From NCBI GenBank assembly GCA_961205875.1, contig OY540813.1, positions 11,503,001 through 11,567,000 of the forward strand: DNA of 64,000 bases, read 5' to 3'. The DNA is from Sialis fuliginosa (lineage: Eukaryota; Arthropoda; Insecta; Megaloptera; Sialidae). Both the position numbers and the translations under genes were made by a program. Below are positions 49,340 through 59,402 of the stretch, piece by piece (position 1 is the first letter of the stretch; each line of letters starts with the position of its first letter). The notes under the pieces were generated by a model. The model did not search any database. It worked only from the letters and a program-made list of their open reading frames with translations, and had not been told where the DNA came from.

Positions 49340-49638
49340 CGACAATAAAAGTGTTATATCGTCAGATGACAGAATTATTCATAAGAATGAAAACATTGGA
49401 TTTGAGGAAGAATTATCAATCTCAACTTCTGATGATGAAGAAAATTCAAATAAATACGTAGCTTTGGACTTAACTTCACCGTGCAATAATGTGTTTAATA
49501 TTGATAAATCCAGTGGAGTTATTGTTGGTCCAGTGACAACGTTCAATGGAAATGTAACAATTATCCATACCCCATCTCCTTTAGAAGGCAACAATGTTTT
49601 TCCACTCAACGGGATTCATACGAACTTCCATACAGCAC
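49323..49638 (+). CDS. PGRP exon 1: cytoplasmic tail with RHIM-like motif
   Basis: This is the first exon of a transmembrane peptidoglycan recognition protein. The ATG at 49323 is the first in-frame Met. The 105 codons plus one base run to a GCAC/GTAAGT donor. The tail is acidic and Ser-rich (SISTSDDEENSNKY, residues 32-45), then carries GVIVGPVTTFNGNVTIIH (65-82). This has the RHIM shape, a hydrophobic tetrad ending in Gly (VIVG) followed by T...G.V.I, as described for insect PGRP-LC, PGRP-LE and IMD, where it forms amyloid-like assemblies that signal to Relish. It lies on the cytoplasmic side of the predicted membrane helix, where a signalling motif should be. The gene at 63064 has the same pattern. 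Frames read on the minus strand are shadows. Confidence 0.85.
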
Positions 49639-51024
49639 GTAAGTGTTTTTTTTCTCTTTTAATATTTTTTCGAGGTCATGTTTAATATAGCAGGTACCTA
49701 TACTTGCATCTATATTTAAACAATGTTTATAAAATTGGTCATCATGAACACATCTCTTTCTCAACTGTCGACATTTCATTAGTATGCATAAAACGTACAT
49801 TACTATAATATGTCTACCATTTTTTCAATCACAAATTTAATACTTCAGTGACAATGATAACATTACAGTCTTTGTGATAACATGAAAATGAAACTAATTC
49901 GTGTTAACTCACGGCATCGTGTTAAAGGTATTATTCGTATTCTGTTTGAAATGATTGTTTTATGTTTTGTGTCGTAGTAGTTTATTACATTTTCTTTATT
50001 TAATAAAAATGTGATTCTATTATCTTCTATTTCCTGGAAGTAAATATACGTATATAATACATATTTATATAACTGTTCTTATCATGTTTTAAAGTTTATA
50101 TTATTCTTTGTAATTTTTTCCATTTTAAAATTAATAAATTGTTTCAAAAAATAACACATATTTTTGAAACGATTCATCAAAATTATCCGCAAAAAAGTGA
50201 AAGGAATTTTTTTAATTGATTATTTATTTATTTATAGGGATTACCTGCCAAATAAATGTTGACTTGTTTTGAAGATGTTTTCATGTTTTGATCATTGCAT
50301 TTATGATTTATTATACGTATTTTTATAATGTACAAAGTTAAAGAATTGAATTATCTTTGATAATAAAAATTAATTATTTATCAATGAACTATGGTAAAAT
50401 TATAATAAAATTAAAAACGTATCAATGAATTAATTTTTTGATGGCAGTTTGCTTTATTATCAACACATATGTGGCTAATTATCTAAAATGCGGTTGATAA
50501 ATTACATTATTTTGTAATATTTTATGTTCCCGTATCATTTTCTACTTAATTCATTTTTTATCAGTTACTTGATTTCGCAATTTCATTATTCATTATCTAT
50601 TATAATACCTAAAACAGAAACCCGAAACAACAACAATATTATGTTGTTTCGTAAAAAGAAGTAAAAAATATTAATTTTTAAATTAATTTAAAACATTATA
50701 TTATGATTAACATTAAGATTTTTCAAGGTATGTATTTTATGTCTTTAAGTTTCAAACTGACGGAGTTTAATGCATTAATTATAATAAATAATTAGTTCAT
50801 TGTAATTTGTAATAATACTTAAGTATACTATAATACTAATAATACAAACTATATTTATAATTCCTTCCTGAAAATATAAAGTGTGCAGATTAGTCATAAT
50901 ATTTAATATTTTATGAGACAATGGTTTATATAAAATTTTGTCTAAACATGCTTAAAATAGTCTAGTTGTCAAAGTATCTACTAATAAATAAGGTTTTCCA
51001 TATACATTTTTCCATTTACATATA

Positions 51025-51277
51025 CAGCGTCGCTAAGAGAGGCGGGGCGGGGTGGTCCACCTCGGGTGTCACCCTTAATGGGATGATACCAGTGTAATAT
51101 GTTAAAAAATAAAGCCTTATTTTTTGGTTATTTTAAAAGCAAGTAAAATGTGTAAAAAAAATTAAAAGTCATTCAATCATTAAAAGTCAGTGTGATTACC
51201 ATCCAATTTAAAAAATAAAACTTATTTACTGTTTGGCGGGGGGGGGCACTCTCGATTTCCGCCCAGCGACGCCACTG
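51025..51277. mobile_element. TIR element of the CAGTG(A/G)CGTCGC group, copy 2
   Basis: The left end CAGCGTCGCTAAG and, inverted, the right end CCCAGCGACGCCACTG resemble 10920-11237, with shared GGGTGTCACCC and GATGATACC internals. The flanks TACATATA (51017-51024) and TCCATATA (51278-51285) look like an 8-bp duplication with one change. This favours a hAT-type mechanism for the family. Confidence 0.72.
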
Positions 51278-51377
51278 TCCATATAAAGATTATATATATT
51301 ACGTTCTTAATTAACACCTTTTTTTTATTCAGACATATCTTTAATTAATTATTCATATATACATATATAGGAATATA

Positions 51378-51766
51378 CAGATGTTGAAAAATCTGAAAAT
51401 AGTCAAATATCTCAAAAACTAAATGTTTCTGAAAAAATACTACAATATGATCAACCCCAGCCAATACCATTTTGTAGTATTTTGTAGCTTTTGGTACATC
51501 CTGGATAATACTAATGCTAGCGGCACCGTAAATTCTAAAGTTCTTAACTCAGACAATTCTCAACAAAAATAGGTCATTAAGTAATGTTTTGGAAACGTCT
51601 CGCTGTTCCATTTAAAAAATCATATTGGCTTTGACTTCGTCTTGACCCCTTCACTCAAGGTCAAATATGATCATTAAATAGAACTTTTAAACCCCTACAC
51701 CTTTGCTTTGATACGAAACATTTTTATTAAAATATTTGACCGTTTCCAGTTTTTTCTAACACCCTG
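51378..51766. mobile_element. CAGG...CCTG TIR element with TATA TSD, copy 3
   Basis: The left end starts CAGATGTTGAAAAATCTGAA and the right end, inverted, starts CAGGGTGTTAGAAAAAACTG. Both continue with (G/A)GTCAAATATnT and ..AATGTTTC. TATA flanks it at 51374-51377 and 51767-51770. It is 389 bp and non-coding. Confidence 0.7.
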
Positions 51767-51987
51767 TATACACATAAACCGTTTTAGATATCATATTAAT
51801 TTGTAACTTCTTAAAATTATTGCCTTATTTTTATGTAAACGAGATATCAATCACTCATGTAGAAATGTTTTTTTTAAAGGACTGTACTGTAACTTTCAAA
51901 AGTTTTCTAGTAGCCATAAAAATAAACAGGAAACTAAAATATCCTTTAATTGATCCTAATTAACTTAAATTGTTTGTTTTTTTTCAG

Positions 51988-52727
51988 CTAGACATATCAA
52001 CCATGACTTCCAGTCAACACAAACTAACAAACCCATAGAACCAGCATGCAATGAAACCAACTCAAAACCAAAAGTACATCGATGGATAAGGTACATAGTG
52101 TTATTTGTATCAATAGCCATTGGGACTGGGGTAATAGTGTTCATCTTCAATGTCAAAGAGACCAAGAATAATCTCAACCAAGAAGATCATCTGTACACCG
52201 AATATCCAACATATAATGATTCAGAAGAATATATTTCAAGAGCGATGTGGGGTGCAAAGGATTTAGATCCTTCGAAACTAACCAAACTAGAACCCCCTTT
52301 AAATTTAGTTATTATTGCGCATACAGTAGGAAGGACTTGCGACACTTTGACTGCGTGCATGCAGATATTAAGAAATATGGAAAGTGGTGAAGGTTATGTT
52401 TTTTATAATTTTCTTTTGGGTTACGATGGTAATATTTACGTGGGAAGAGGATGGGAATATTGCAATGTTTTAAACATAACTCATTCTATATCTGTTGGAC
52501 TGTTTGGTAATTATGAAAAAGTGGAAATGGATGAAATTCAAATATCAGCTCTCAATAGGTTATTGGATGATGGTGTTGCTAACAACAAGTTATCTTCTGA
52601 TTATAAAATTACCGGTCATAATCAAGTGATGGCCACTGCTAGTCCGGGAAAAAATGTAATAAAAGTGATTGAAAAATTAGAAAGGTATCAACCGGTGAAT
52701 TATCTAAAAATGAAAGACTTATTATGA
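51988..52727 (+). CDS. PGRP exon 2: membrane helix and PGRP ectodomain
   Basis: The exon follows a long T-tract and CAG. Its CT completes the split Pro codon, giving a 351-aa protein overall. A membrane helix lies at about residues 141-159 (YIVLFVSIAIGTGVIVFIF) after basic KVHRWIR, which predicts type II topology. The PGRP domain starts at ISRAMWGA (188-195). It keeps the CDTLTAC disulphide pair (Cys223, Cys229), the first zinc His (His217), the Tyr of FYNF (Tyr245), GRGW and GHNQV (His316). The position of the amidase Cys is Ser324 (ATASPG), so it should bind but not cleave peptidoglycan. The stretch between Cys229 and Tyr245 is about six residues shorter than in PGRP-LB-type domains. An AATAAA follows 11 nt after the stop. 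The likely role is a PGRP-LC-like IMD receptor. PGRP-LA-like is an alternative. Confidence 0.93.
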
Positions 52728-52737
52728 AATATTTAGG

Positions 52738-52743
52738 AATAAA
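52738..52743 (+). terminator. Poly(A) signal of the PGRP gene
   Basis: A perfect AATAAA begins 11 nt after the TGA at 52725-52727, which implies a very short 3' UTR. Confidence 0.65.
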
Positions 52744-52948
52744 GTATTTGTTGGCCTAAAGAGATATTGATACAATCTACAAAGTTGGTTATCCTTTTAC
52801 AAAAACAAATAACATTTGTGTTAGCAGTATTGAACTAACCGAATTTTGTAGCCTGATTGTAAAATGGAAAAACGTTATATAAGTTCAATCTTATAGAGAT
52901 TATTAGTTGAACTGTTAAAGTGTCAATCTTTTGTACAAATATTATCTA

Positions 52949-53501
52949 TAGTTCAGTCATTTTAGAATTTTGCTTCAAAATAAATCCTTTTTTTACAAAC
53001 ATGTTTATTTTGGCATCACAAATAACGTGCAAAAAGTTCATTTCAAAATTATGTCGCATAGTGAATTATTTAAGATCTAAGATTACAAAAATCAGTTTTT
53101 TGCTAATATCTCGTTTAATATTCGTTGTACGTTAATTTCAGCAGATATAAAATTGTTCATAAGAAAATTGTCTACAAAAAGTGTTATTTACAAATTTCAT
53201 GTACGACCAATAGTTTTCGAGATAACGAGCTTCAAATTTTAGCAGCGAGGCGCATACTCCACTGAATCGGTACTGTGTATATAGGGCTTTATATCGGTCA
53301 ATGTTTATTGTATTTAAATAAAACAAAAAGCAAATTAAAGGTCGGTCTAATCTTAAACGTTAAATAATTCACTACGCGTACATAATTTGGAAATTGAATT
53401 TTTGCACGTTATGTGATGCCAAAATAAAGATGTTTGTAAAAAAAATTCTTCACCAGGATTTATTTAGAAGTTCATACTTTTTTCGTCGAAAATGGCTACT
53501 A
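52949..53501. repeat. Foldback family FB-A, copy 2
   Basis: This starts TAGTTCAGTCATTTTAGAAT and shares ATCACAAATAACGTGCAAAA, TGAATTATTTAAGATCT and AATAGTTTTCGAGATAACGA with 13388-14325. The right arm is the inverse (ACATAATTTGGAAATTG, CCAAAATAAAGATGTTTGT). It begins about 220 bp past the PGRP stop. Confidence 0.8.
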
Positions 53502-55740
53502 ATTGTAAATATACAAATTTTAAAAATAAAAAGCAATCTCAACTAATTATAAATGCAAAATGCCTGTTTATACAATAGACGTTTCATATTGCTGATAGAG
53601 GCACAGTAATCTCTTAACTGTATTTTTTTCCCTACTCCTAGAAAAAAAACCACATGAGCGTCCTATCATAAGTGAATACCTGTACATATGATTGCAACTG
53701 TCACTTTTATAATTAATTCACCGGGTGCGGTGTTGCAAACATCTTATAATTGGTCAAAAAATCAGGAGTGGGTGGTAACCAAATGAACAATACGGAACGG
53801 AGATGATTGACAATATGGACTATTTAACAGTACAGAACTTAGACAAGGAAAGATATAGGACTCATAATACCTAGCGTTGTTACCATATCGCTCCCCAAAA
53901 AATCGCTCCATTGGTGTAACATTCGTATTTTAAAATAAATATCAATTGTTTGGAATTATACAATTAATTAAATATAAATGTTTTATATTGCATTTAAAAG
54001 TATTCCAGTGATAAATCATTAATAGAGAAACGTCTGTTTGCAACCATTATTTCTCTTACATACCAAATTTAATGCATATTTGCATATTATAAATTTTCGA
54101 CTGACGCCTCTGATATATTTTCATCGAAATGACATAAATATGATACAATGTATCCATAATCTTTCCTAATCTAAGGTACAGACATTTACAGTAAGGAACG
54201 TCTATTTTATAACTAAACGAATAGATTATTTTATATTATTATTATTATTACTGTGATATAATTTAGGCAGTTTAAGTGAAAAATGTATATATCTATGAAT
54301 ATATTTTGTAATCTGTTAAGTGTGAATTTAATTTTTTTAAAGACAAAGGTAATGGTTTGATAAATTAATATTTATTGACATTTTTATTTGATTATGTAAC
54401 TGAAAAAAAATAATCTGCACTTTAATACGACAGTAATTGAGTACTATTTTTATTGATTAATACAAACAAATTAAATAAATAAAAATAATAAATATGTTTA
54501 TTATAAAACAAATGGATTATTAACGTACAAATTTACATAAAATACAAATACGAAAATCCATTATTTTTTTTTTACTTCTAGGAAAAGTTAAGTATGCAAA
54601 ATTATTATTTTGAGATGCCGTATTCAGTAGTATAGTAATTTTTATATTTTGTTTCAAAAATTGAATTGTTATTAAATAAAATAAACATATCCTTTTTATA
54701 CATTTTATTTCATTATTATCTATTATTATTTATATAATTAATTTAAATACAAGTAATTTTGTACCTACTTATAATATTTTAAAAGGTGAATGATCATTTA
54801 AAAAATACTTTTTTGTTTTTTATTGAGTGAAAGTTGGTTACGTAATTGTCAGGAATATTAAAGTTACATTTATTATACCTATAAATAAATATTTTTATGA
54901 AAATTGTTGTTTTATTTATTTTAAAGTAAGATTCCTGTTTAATTGTTATGGTTAATATTTTTTAAATCCAATAATTAAATTTTGCATTTGTTGACATGTG
55001 ATAACTAAAGATTTTAAATTAATTGATATTTTCCTTATTTTACTATAAATTATAATCAATACCGATTTAAAAATAATCAATGTCACATTTTTGATAACAA
55101 AAGATAATGAGTTCCGCCAAAGTCTCGTTAGAAATAAATATTTTAAACAAATAAAAAATATTGTATAAATAGCTATATGACGTAAATGTTTATATACACA
55201 TTTCTGTGAATTATCACTTAACACAATGTTTATCAGGAGCGTATTATATATATATGTTATATAAATATTTATAATTTACTATATACTCCATGCAAAAAAT
55301 ATTCGTTTGAACATTTTTAACAATTTCTATGTCAGTTTGTTTATGTATTTTGTATTTACATATGTATTCAGAGCTGTAATGATATTATTTACCGATTTAA
55401 ACAGAACCGTACTTAACTTTAGCTATATTATTGGATGTCACAACTTATACCGGACATGGACGACTGACAGGATCTGGATGTGCCCCGAATTAAGCAGGGT
55501 AAACAACATTCACAAGGAACTAGAGTAGATCTTGTCTATTGTGAAAGTAGGTACTTTGTCTATGAGATATTTTCAAAATTATCACTTTTTTATTAGTTTT
55601 TGATAAATTTTAAAATTATTTATCGCATAATTAATTTTAAAAGGACGATGATTTTTTTTATTAGTTGTAGTTTCTGTACCTTGGGTAAGTGCTGTATATT
55701 AACTTATAGTACAGGGAATAGAAACAAAAAAGTGATGAAT

Positions 55741-56430
55741 AGTGATGCATTCGGGCAGTGGGATTTTTTTATTTTCTCTTTAACATATATGTTCGAAGAT
55801 AAATAGAAAATCGAAAAAGTTAGAAAAATCGACCATGTGCATCCCGAGAAATTTGCATAATTGTGCATTTTTGATGCATTTGTTTGATATATCTCTGGTT
55901 CTATAGGTCGTAGGAAAATAAAAAAAATATTTGTAATTTAATAGACTATAGAACTGCATAAGTAGCGATACTTTCCAAACACATCCTAGCCTCAAAAATA
56001 AAAAAAATGTCGAAAAACATTTTTATCACTTATAATGCAATAATTACCGTAAAAATCGAGGAATTTTTACAAAAATAAGAGGAAATATGTATTTTTATGT
56101 GATTTAAAAATAAAATTTGATTTATACACCCACAATCGGCCATTTTTTATGAAAAAGCTAGTCTTTTTTATGTACTTTCTTGTGAATATATACCATAATT
56201 TGTTAAATAAGTTAAAATACCGTAAATGATGTATAATGCTCGATCAAGGCCACGAGCACATAATACCTATATGTTTGTTTATATCACATTTTAATAGTCT
56301 TATTATAGATGTTTTATAGGTATTTCTAATATTACATATTTTTTATGTTATTGCAAATGACATTTATTATTATCAAAATAAATCCAACTTCCCGAATACA
56401 TCACATCAAAATGCTAATTTCCCTCTACTA
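55741..56430. repeat. Foldback family FB-C, copy 2 (rearranged)
   Basis: The left arm (AGTGATGCATTCGGGCA, CATCCCGAGAAATTTGCATA, TTAATAGACTATAGAACTGC) matches FB-C copy 1. The inverse outer end (CTTCCCGAATACATCAC, ATTTCCCTCTACTA) reappears only at 56388-56430. About 370 bp of unrelated AT-rich sequence replaces most of the right arm, and the outermost left end is missing. Confidence 0.75.
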
Positions 56431-57299
56431 TAAATATATACAAAATACATCTTTTCACAGGACTTTACATGTGTAAAAAAAGAACTACATTTTCAGGACT
56501 AATTTCATTTACTTCAGAATGAATGAGAAAACATTAACAGTGTTTTTAATTTATGTTATTGTATATACCTACATAAGTAATTGATTAAGGGATTATAAAA
56601 TAAACATAGACAAGAATATAAAAATGTGATGTTGCCATTATTAATACACATATCAAGGTAAAGTTAAACAACACTCAATGCAATAAAGATCAATACAGAT
56701 ATTAATAATATTATTGTTTGTAATGTACTTGTTAACGAACACGCCTTTCATAGATTATATTAATTTCAATACAAATATGATATGTGTTGGCAGCCGTTCA
56801 AAGACACACTTTTATCTATTGTTGTGTTCTCAGAAGCATTTATTTTGTGCTCAGAAATGACACTTTCACTTGTTTATTTATATTCCGGTCACTTCATCGA
56901 TATAGGTACATTGACATTCATTTATATGTTGATACAATAATGTATATAATTTTCCCCCATTTTTACGTTTAGGTGCTTTATAGCAGGGCTTCGAACCGTT
57001 TTTTTTCGTTTCGGTTTTCGTTCCGGTTCGAGTAAAAAAATATATTTCAGTTCGGTTTCGGTTTTCGCTTCAGCTACAAGTGATTAATTAAAAAAAATTA
57101 TTTGTTTTAAAAATTTATTTTCTACCATAATTTAAAACATTTTATGGTACTTGAATTATTTTGATTTTTTCAGATTTTTTGAGCCAGCAGTTAGAGTTTG
57201 GGGGGGGAGGGTGACAAAATAAAATACTGTTTGAAGACTAATGTTGGCGCCATTTTTGAAATAGAAATAAATAAATAAATATGATTACTAAACCCTATT

Positions 57300-57330
57300 C
57301 GACTGATCAAATGTCTAATTTGATCAGTCG
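57300..57330. repeat. Perfect 13-bp hairpin
   Basis: The arms CGACTGATCAAAT and ATTTGATCAGTCG are exact inverse copies around a GTCTA loop. No U-tract follows directly and no larger TIR structure was identified. Confidence 0.85.
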
Positions 57331-57996
57331 ATAAATATGCTCATTGGGTCAGAATTATTGACTTTAGGTTTCGATAAAAAAAATTAATTTAAAACTGTTA
57401 TGAAAACTTTAAACTCCTTCGTGAACTTTGACCCACCCTATAGAAACTAACATAAGAATTTTCTGTTATAGTAGGTAGGTACTGTACATATGACATTTAA
57501 AATTTCAATGACGTTTCCTTCCATTTATATAATTCTATGTAATTGATACCTGAATAAAATAATGATGAATTATAGCCACAAATATGGGTAAACTGTAATT
57601 AACTGTTAAAACCGCTAAATATAAAACTTGGGTCAAGTTTACACACTCCATAAACTGAAGATTCTTAACCCATTTTTTTCCCACATGCGTTTAATGTTAC
57701 TTTTGTAAAAATACAGAATAGTGTTTAAAAGGGGCATATCTGACTCACAAAGAGGAAAGTGAGAAAAGTACTTTTTTTATAAAATGTAATAATGCTACTA
57801 GAATTTTTTTTTAAATTTTTCCCCTAAAAATGGCAGCATATAAATACAAGAAAATGTCGTTGAGCTAGAAATTATTAAAAATAAATGGGAACAAATTAAA
57901 CGGGCACTATTTTAAATGAAATGAGAAATAGTGAAAAGCATTAAATAAACTAATGTTATTGCTCAAAAAAAATATTTTTAATATCACACTTTATAA

Positions 57997-58132
57997 ATCT
58001 TGGCTTCTGTGTGTAAGCCGCGTCGGTTTGGTTGTGTTAGAAGAGCCCTGAAAATGACCACTGCAATGTGTGACGAATCGTTGACCGATAACACGACCAA
58101 ACCGACACGGCTTACACCCAGAAGCCAAGATC
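57997..58132. repeat. Foldback family FB-B, copy 2 (left arm shortened)
   Basis: The outer blocks ATCTTGGCTTCTG, GTAAGCCGCGTCGGTTTGG and the inverse CCAAACCGACACGGCTTACA, CCCAGAAGCCAAGAT pair well. The left arm lacks the CACATTGCAATGGACATC segment present in copy 1, and the right arm retains its inverse. Confidence 0.85.
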
Positions 58133-59056
58133 CATATCAAGATCACCTCATGATTTGTATCACACTTTATGTTTAATATAATGCTCAGAATTCAAAATGT
58201 TATTGCTCAAAGTATATAAAATATTGCACGCTTAAATACTACCCAAAATAAATACAATTGATCATACTTACAAAATTATTATTATAGTAAAAACTATTTA
58301 CCTTGAATCATCTATCTGGTTTATCCAGACTTCAAATGATGAGAAATAAAAATACATACGTGACCCATCTACATTTTATTCAGCTGAATTCAATGGAAAT
58401 TATATGGTACCTACGTAATTCGTACATACAGTACTTATATCTAAATTTAAATACTTGTTCTAAGTAAATGTTTAATTTTTTATTTTATGTTTATCTTGTG
58501 AATAGATTTTAATTGTTTTTTTTTAATAACTCTAACCATTCTTCTTAGAATTGGAACTGAATTTATTCGTGCTAATTAATTAATTAACTAAGAATAGTGA
58601 ATTTTTTTTAGAAATAATTTTTTATAACATTCTTATAAATTAAAACCTTTACGTTTAGCTTATGAATGCTTTAAAAACGTAGTGTTAGTTAAAAATAAGG
58701 ATCAGGCGATTTATTTAGAAAAATCTCAATTATTTAAGTACCTATCAAAAAAAAAGTTAAATAGGAAATTTTAGTCAGTAATTTGTATTTTGTATGGCTA
58801 CATAATTTGACACCATTTAATTTTATTCTAAATGGCAATATAGGTCATATTTGGTATCAAGTAAAGAAAATCTCTGTTATTTCTACCGAATCATTTTATC
58901 GAAATAGGTACTTGAAAAATACTTAAAATAAAGTCTTTCTGCTATTTTTTAAATATTTAAAGGAAAGTAATTTTAGTACTAAAATGTACATTAAGTTCGT
59001 ATACTTGAAGTACTAACAGCTATGTATAATATGTATATATATATATTCTCAACATA

Positions 59057-59402
59057 TGTCCGGTACCTATTATAAAGAATTTACTTGAATGCAAAAGCAA
59101 ACTAGCTTCCAGCTAACGCTACCTGCTAGCCACTGAATTTAAATGACAACACACTCACAAATGTAGAGAATGAAATCGTACATATCATAACCTTGACGCA
59201 CCTGCGATAAGTAGAATCACCGACTTAAAATAAGTGCTGCCAAGTGCACCTCATAAAATACATAGGATTTACATTAGTATACATTTATTACCACTGCTTT
59301 AAAATATCAAGCAATTTCATAACAATTTGACACCTAGCAGATAGCGTTAGCTGGAAGCTAATTTGTTTTTGCATTCAAGCAAATTATTTATAATTCCGGA
59401 CA
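59057..59402. mobile_element. TIR element with TGTCCGG ends, copy 2
   Basis: Inverted arms of about 75 bp run from TGTCCGGTACCTATTATAAA and its inverse ending TAATTCCGGACA, and include TTGAATGCAAAAGCAAACTA and TTCCAGCTAACGCTA. ATA flanks both sides (59054-59056 and 59403-59405). The terminal pattern TGYCCGGTA..ATAAAG is shared with 4726-5057. Confidence 0.75.

Larger units (their letters stand above)
49639..51987 (+). other. PGRP intron, 2.35 kb
   Basis: This runs from GTAAGT to TTTTTTTTCAG. It contains a CAGTG(A/G)CGTC-group element (51025-51277) and a TATA-flanked CAGG...CCTG-group element (51378-51766). Otherwise it is AT-rich with no exon visible. Confidence 0.8.

Noticed and set aside
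49379-49609. Minus-strand frame of 76 codons inside PGRP exon 1, and frames opposite delta-tubulin (48743-49250)
   Set aside because: They are shadows of the coding frames on the other strand.
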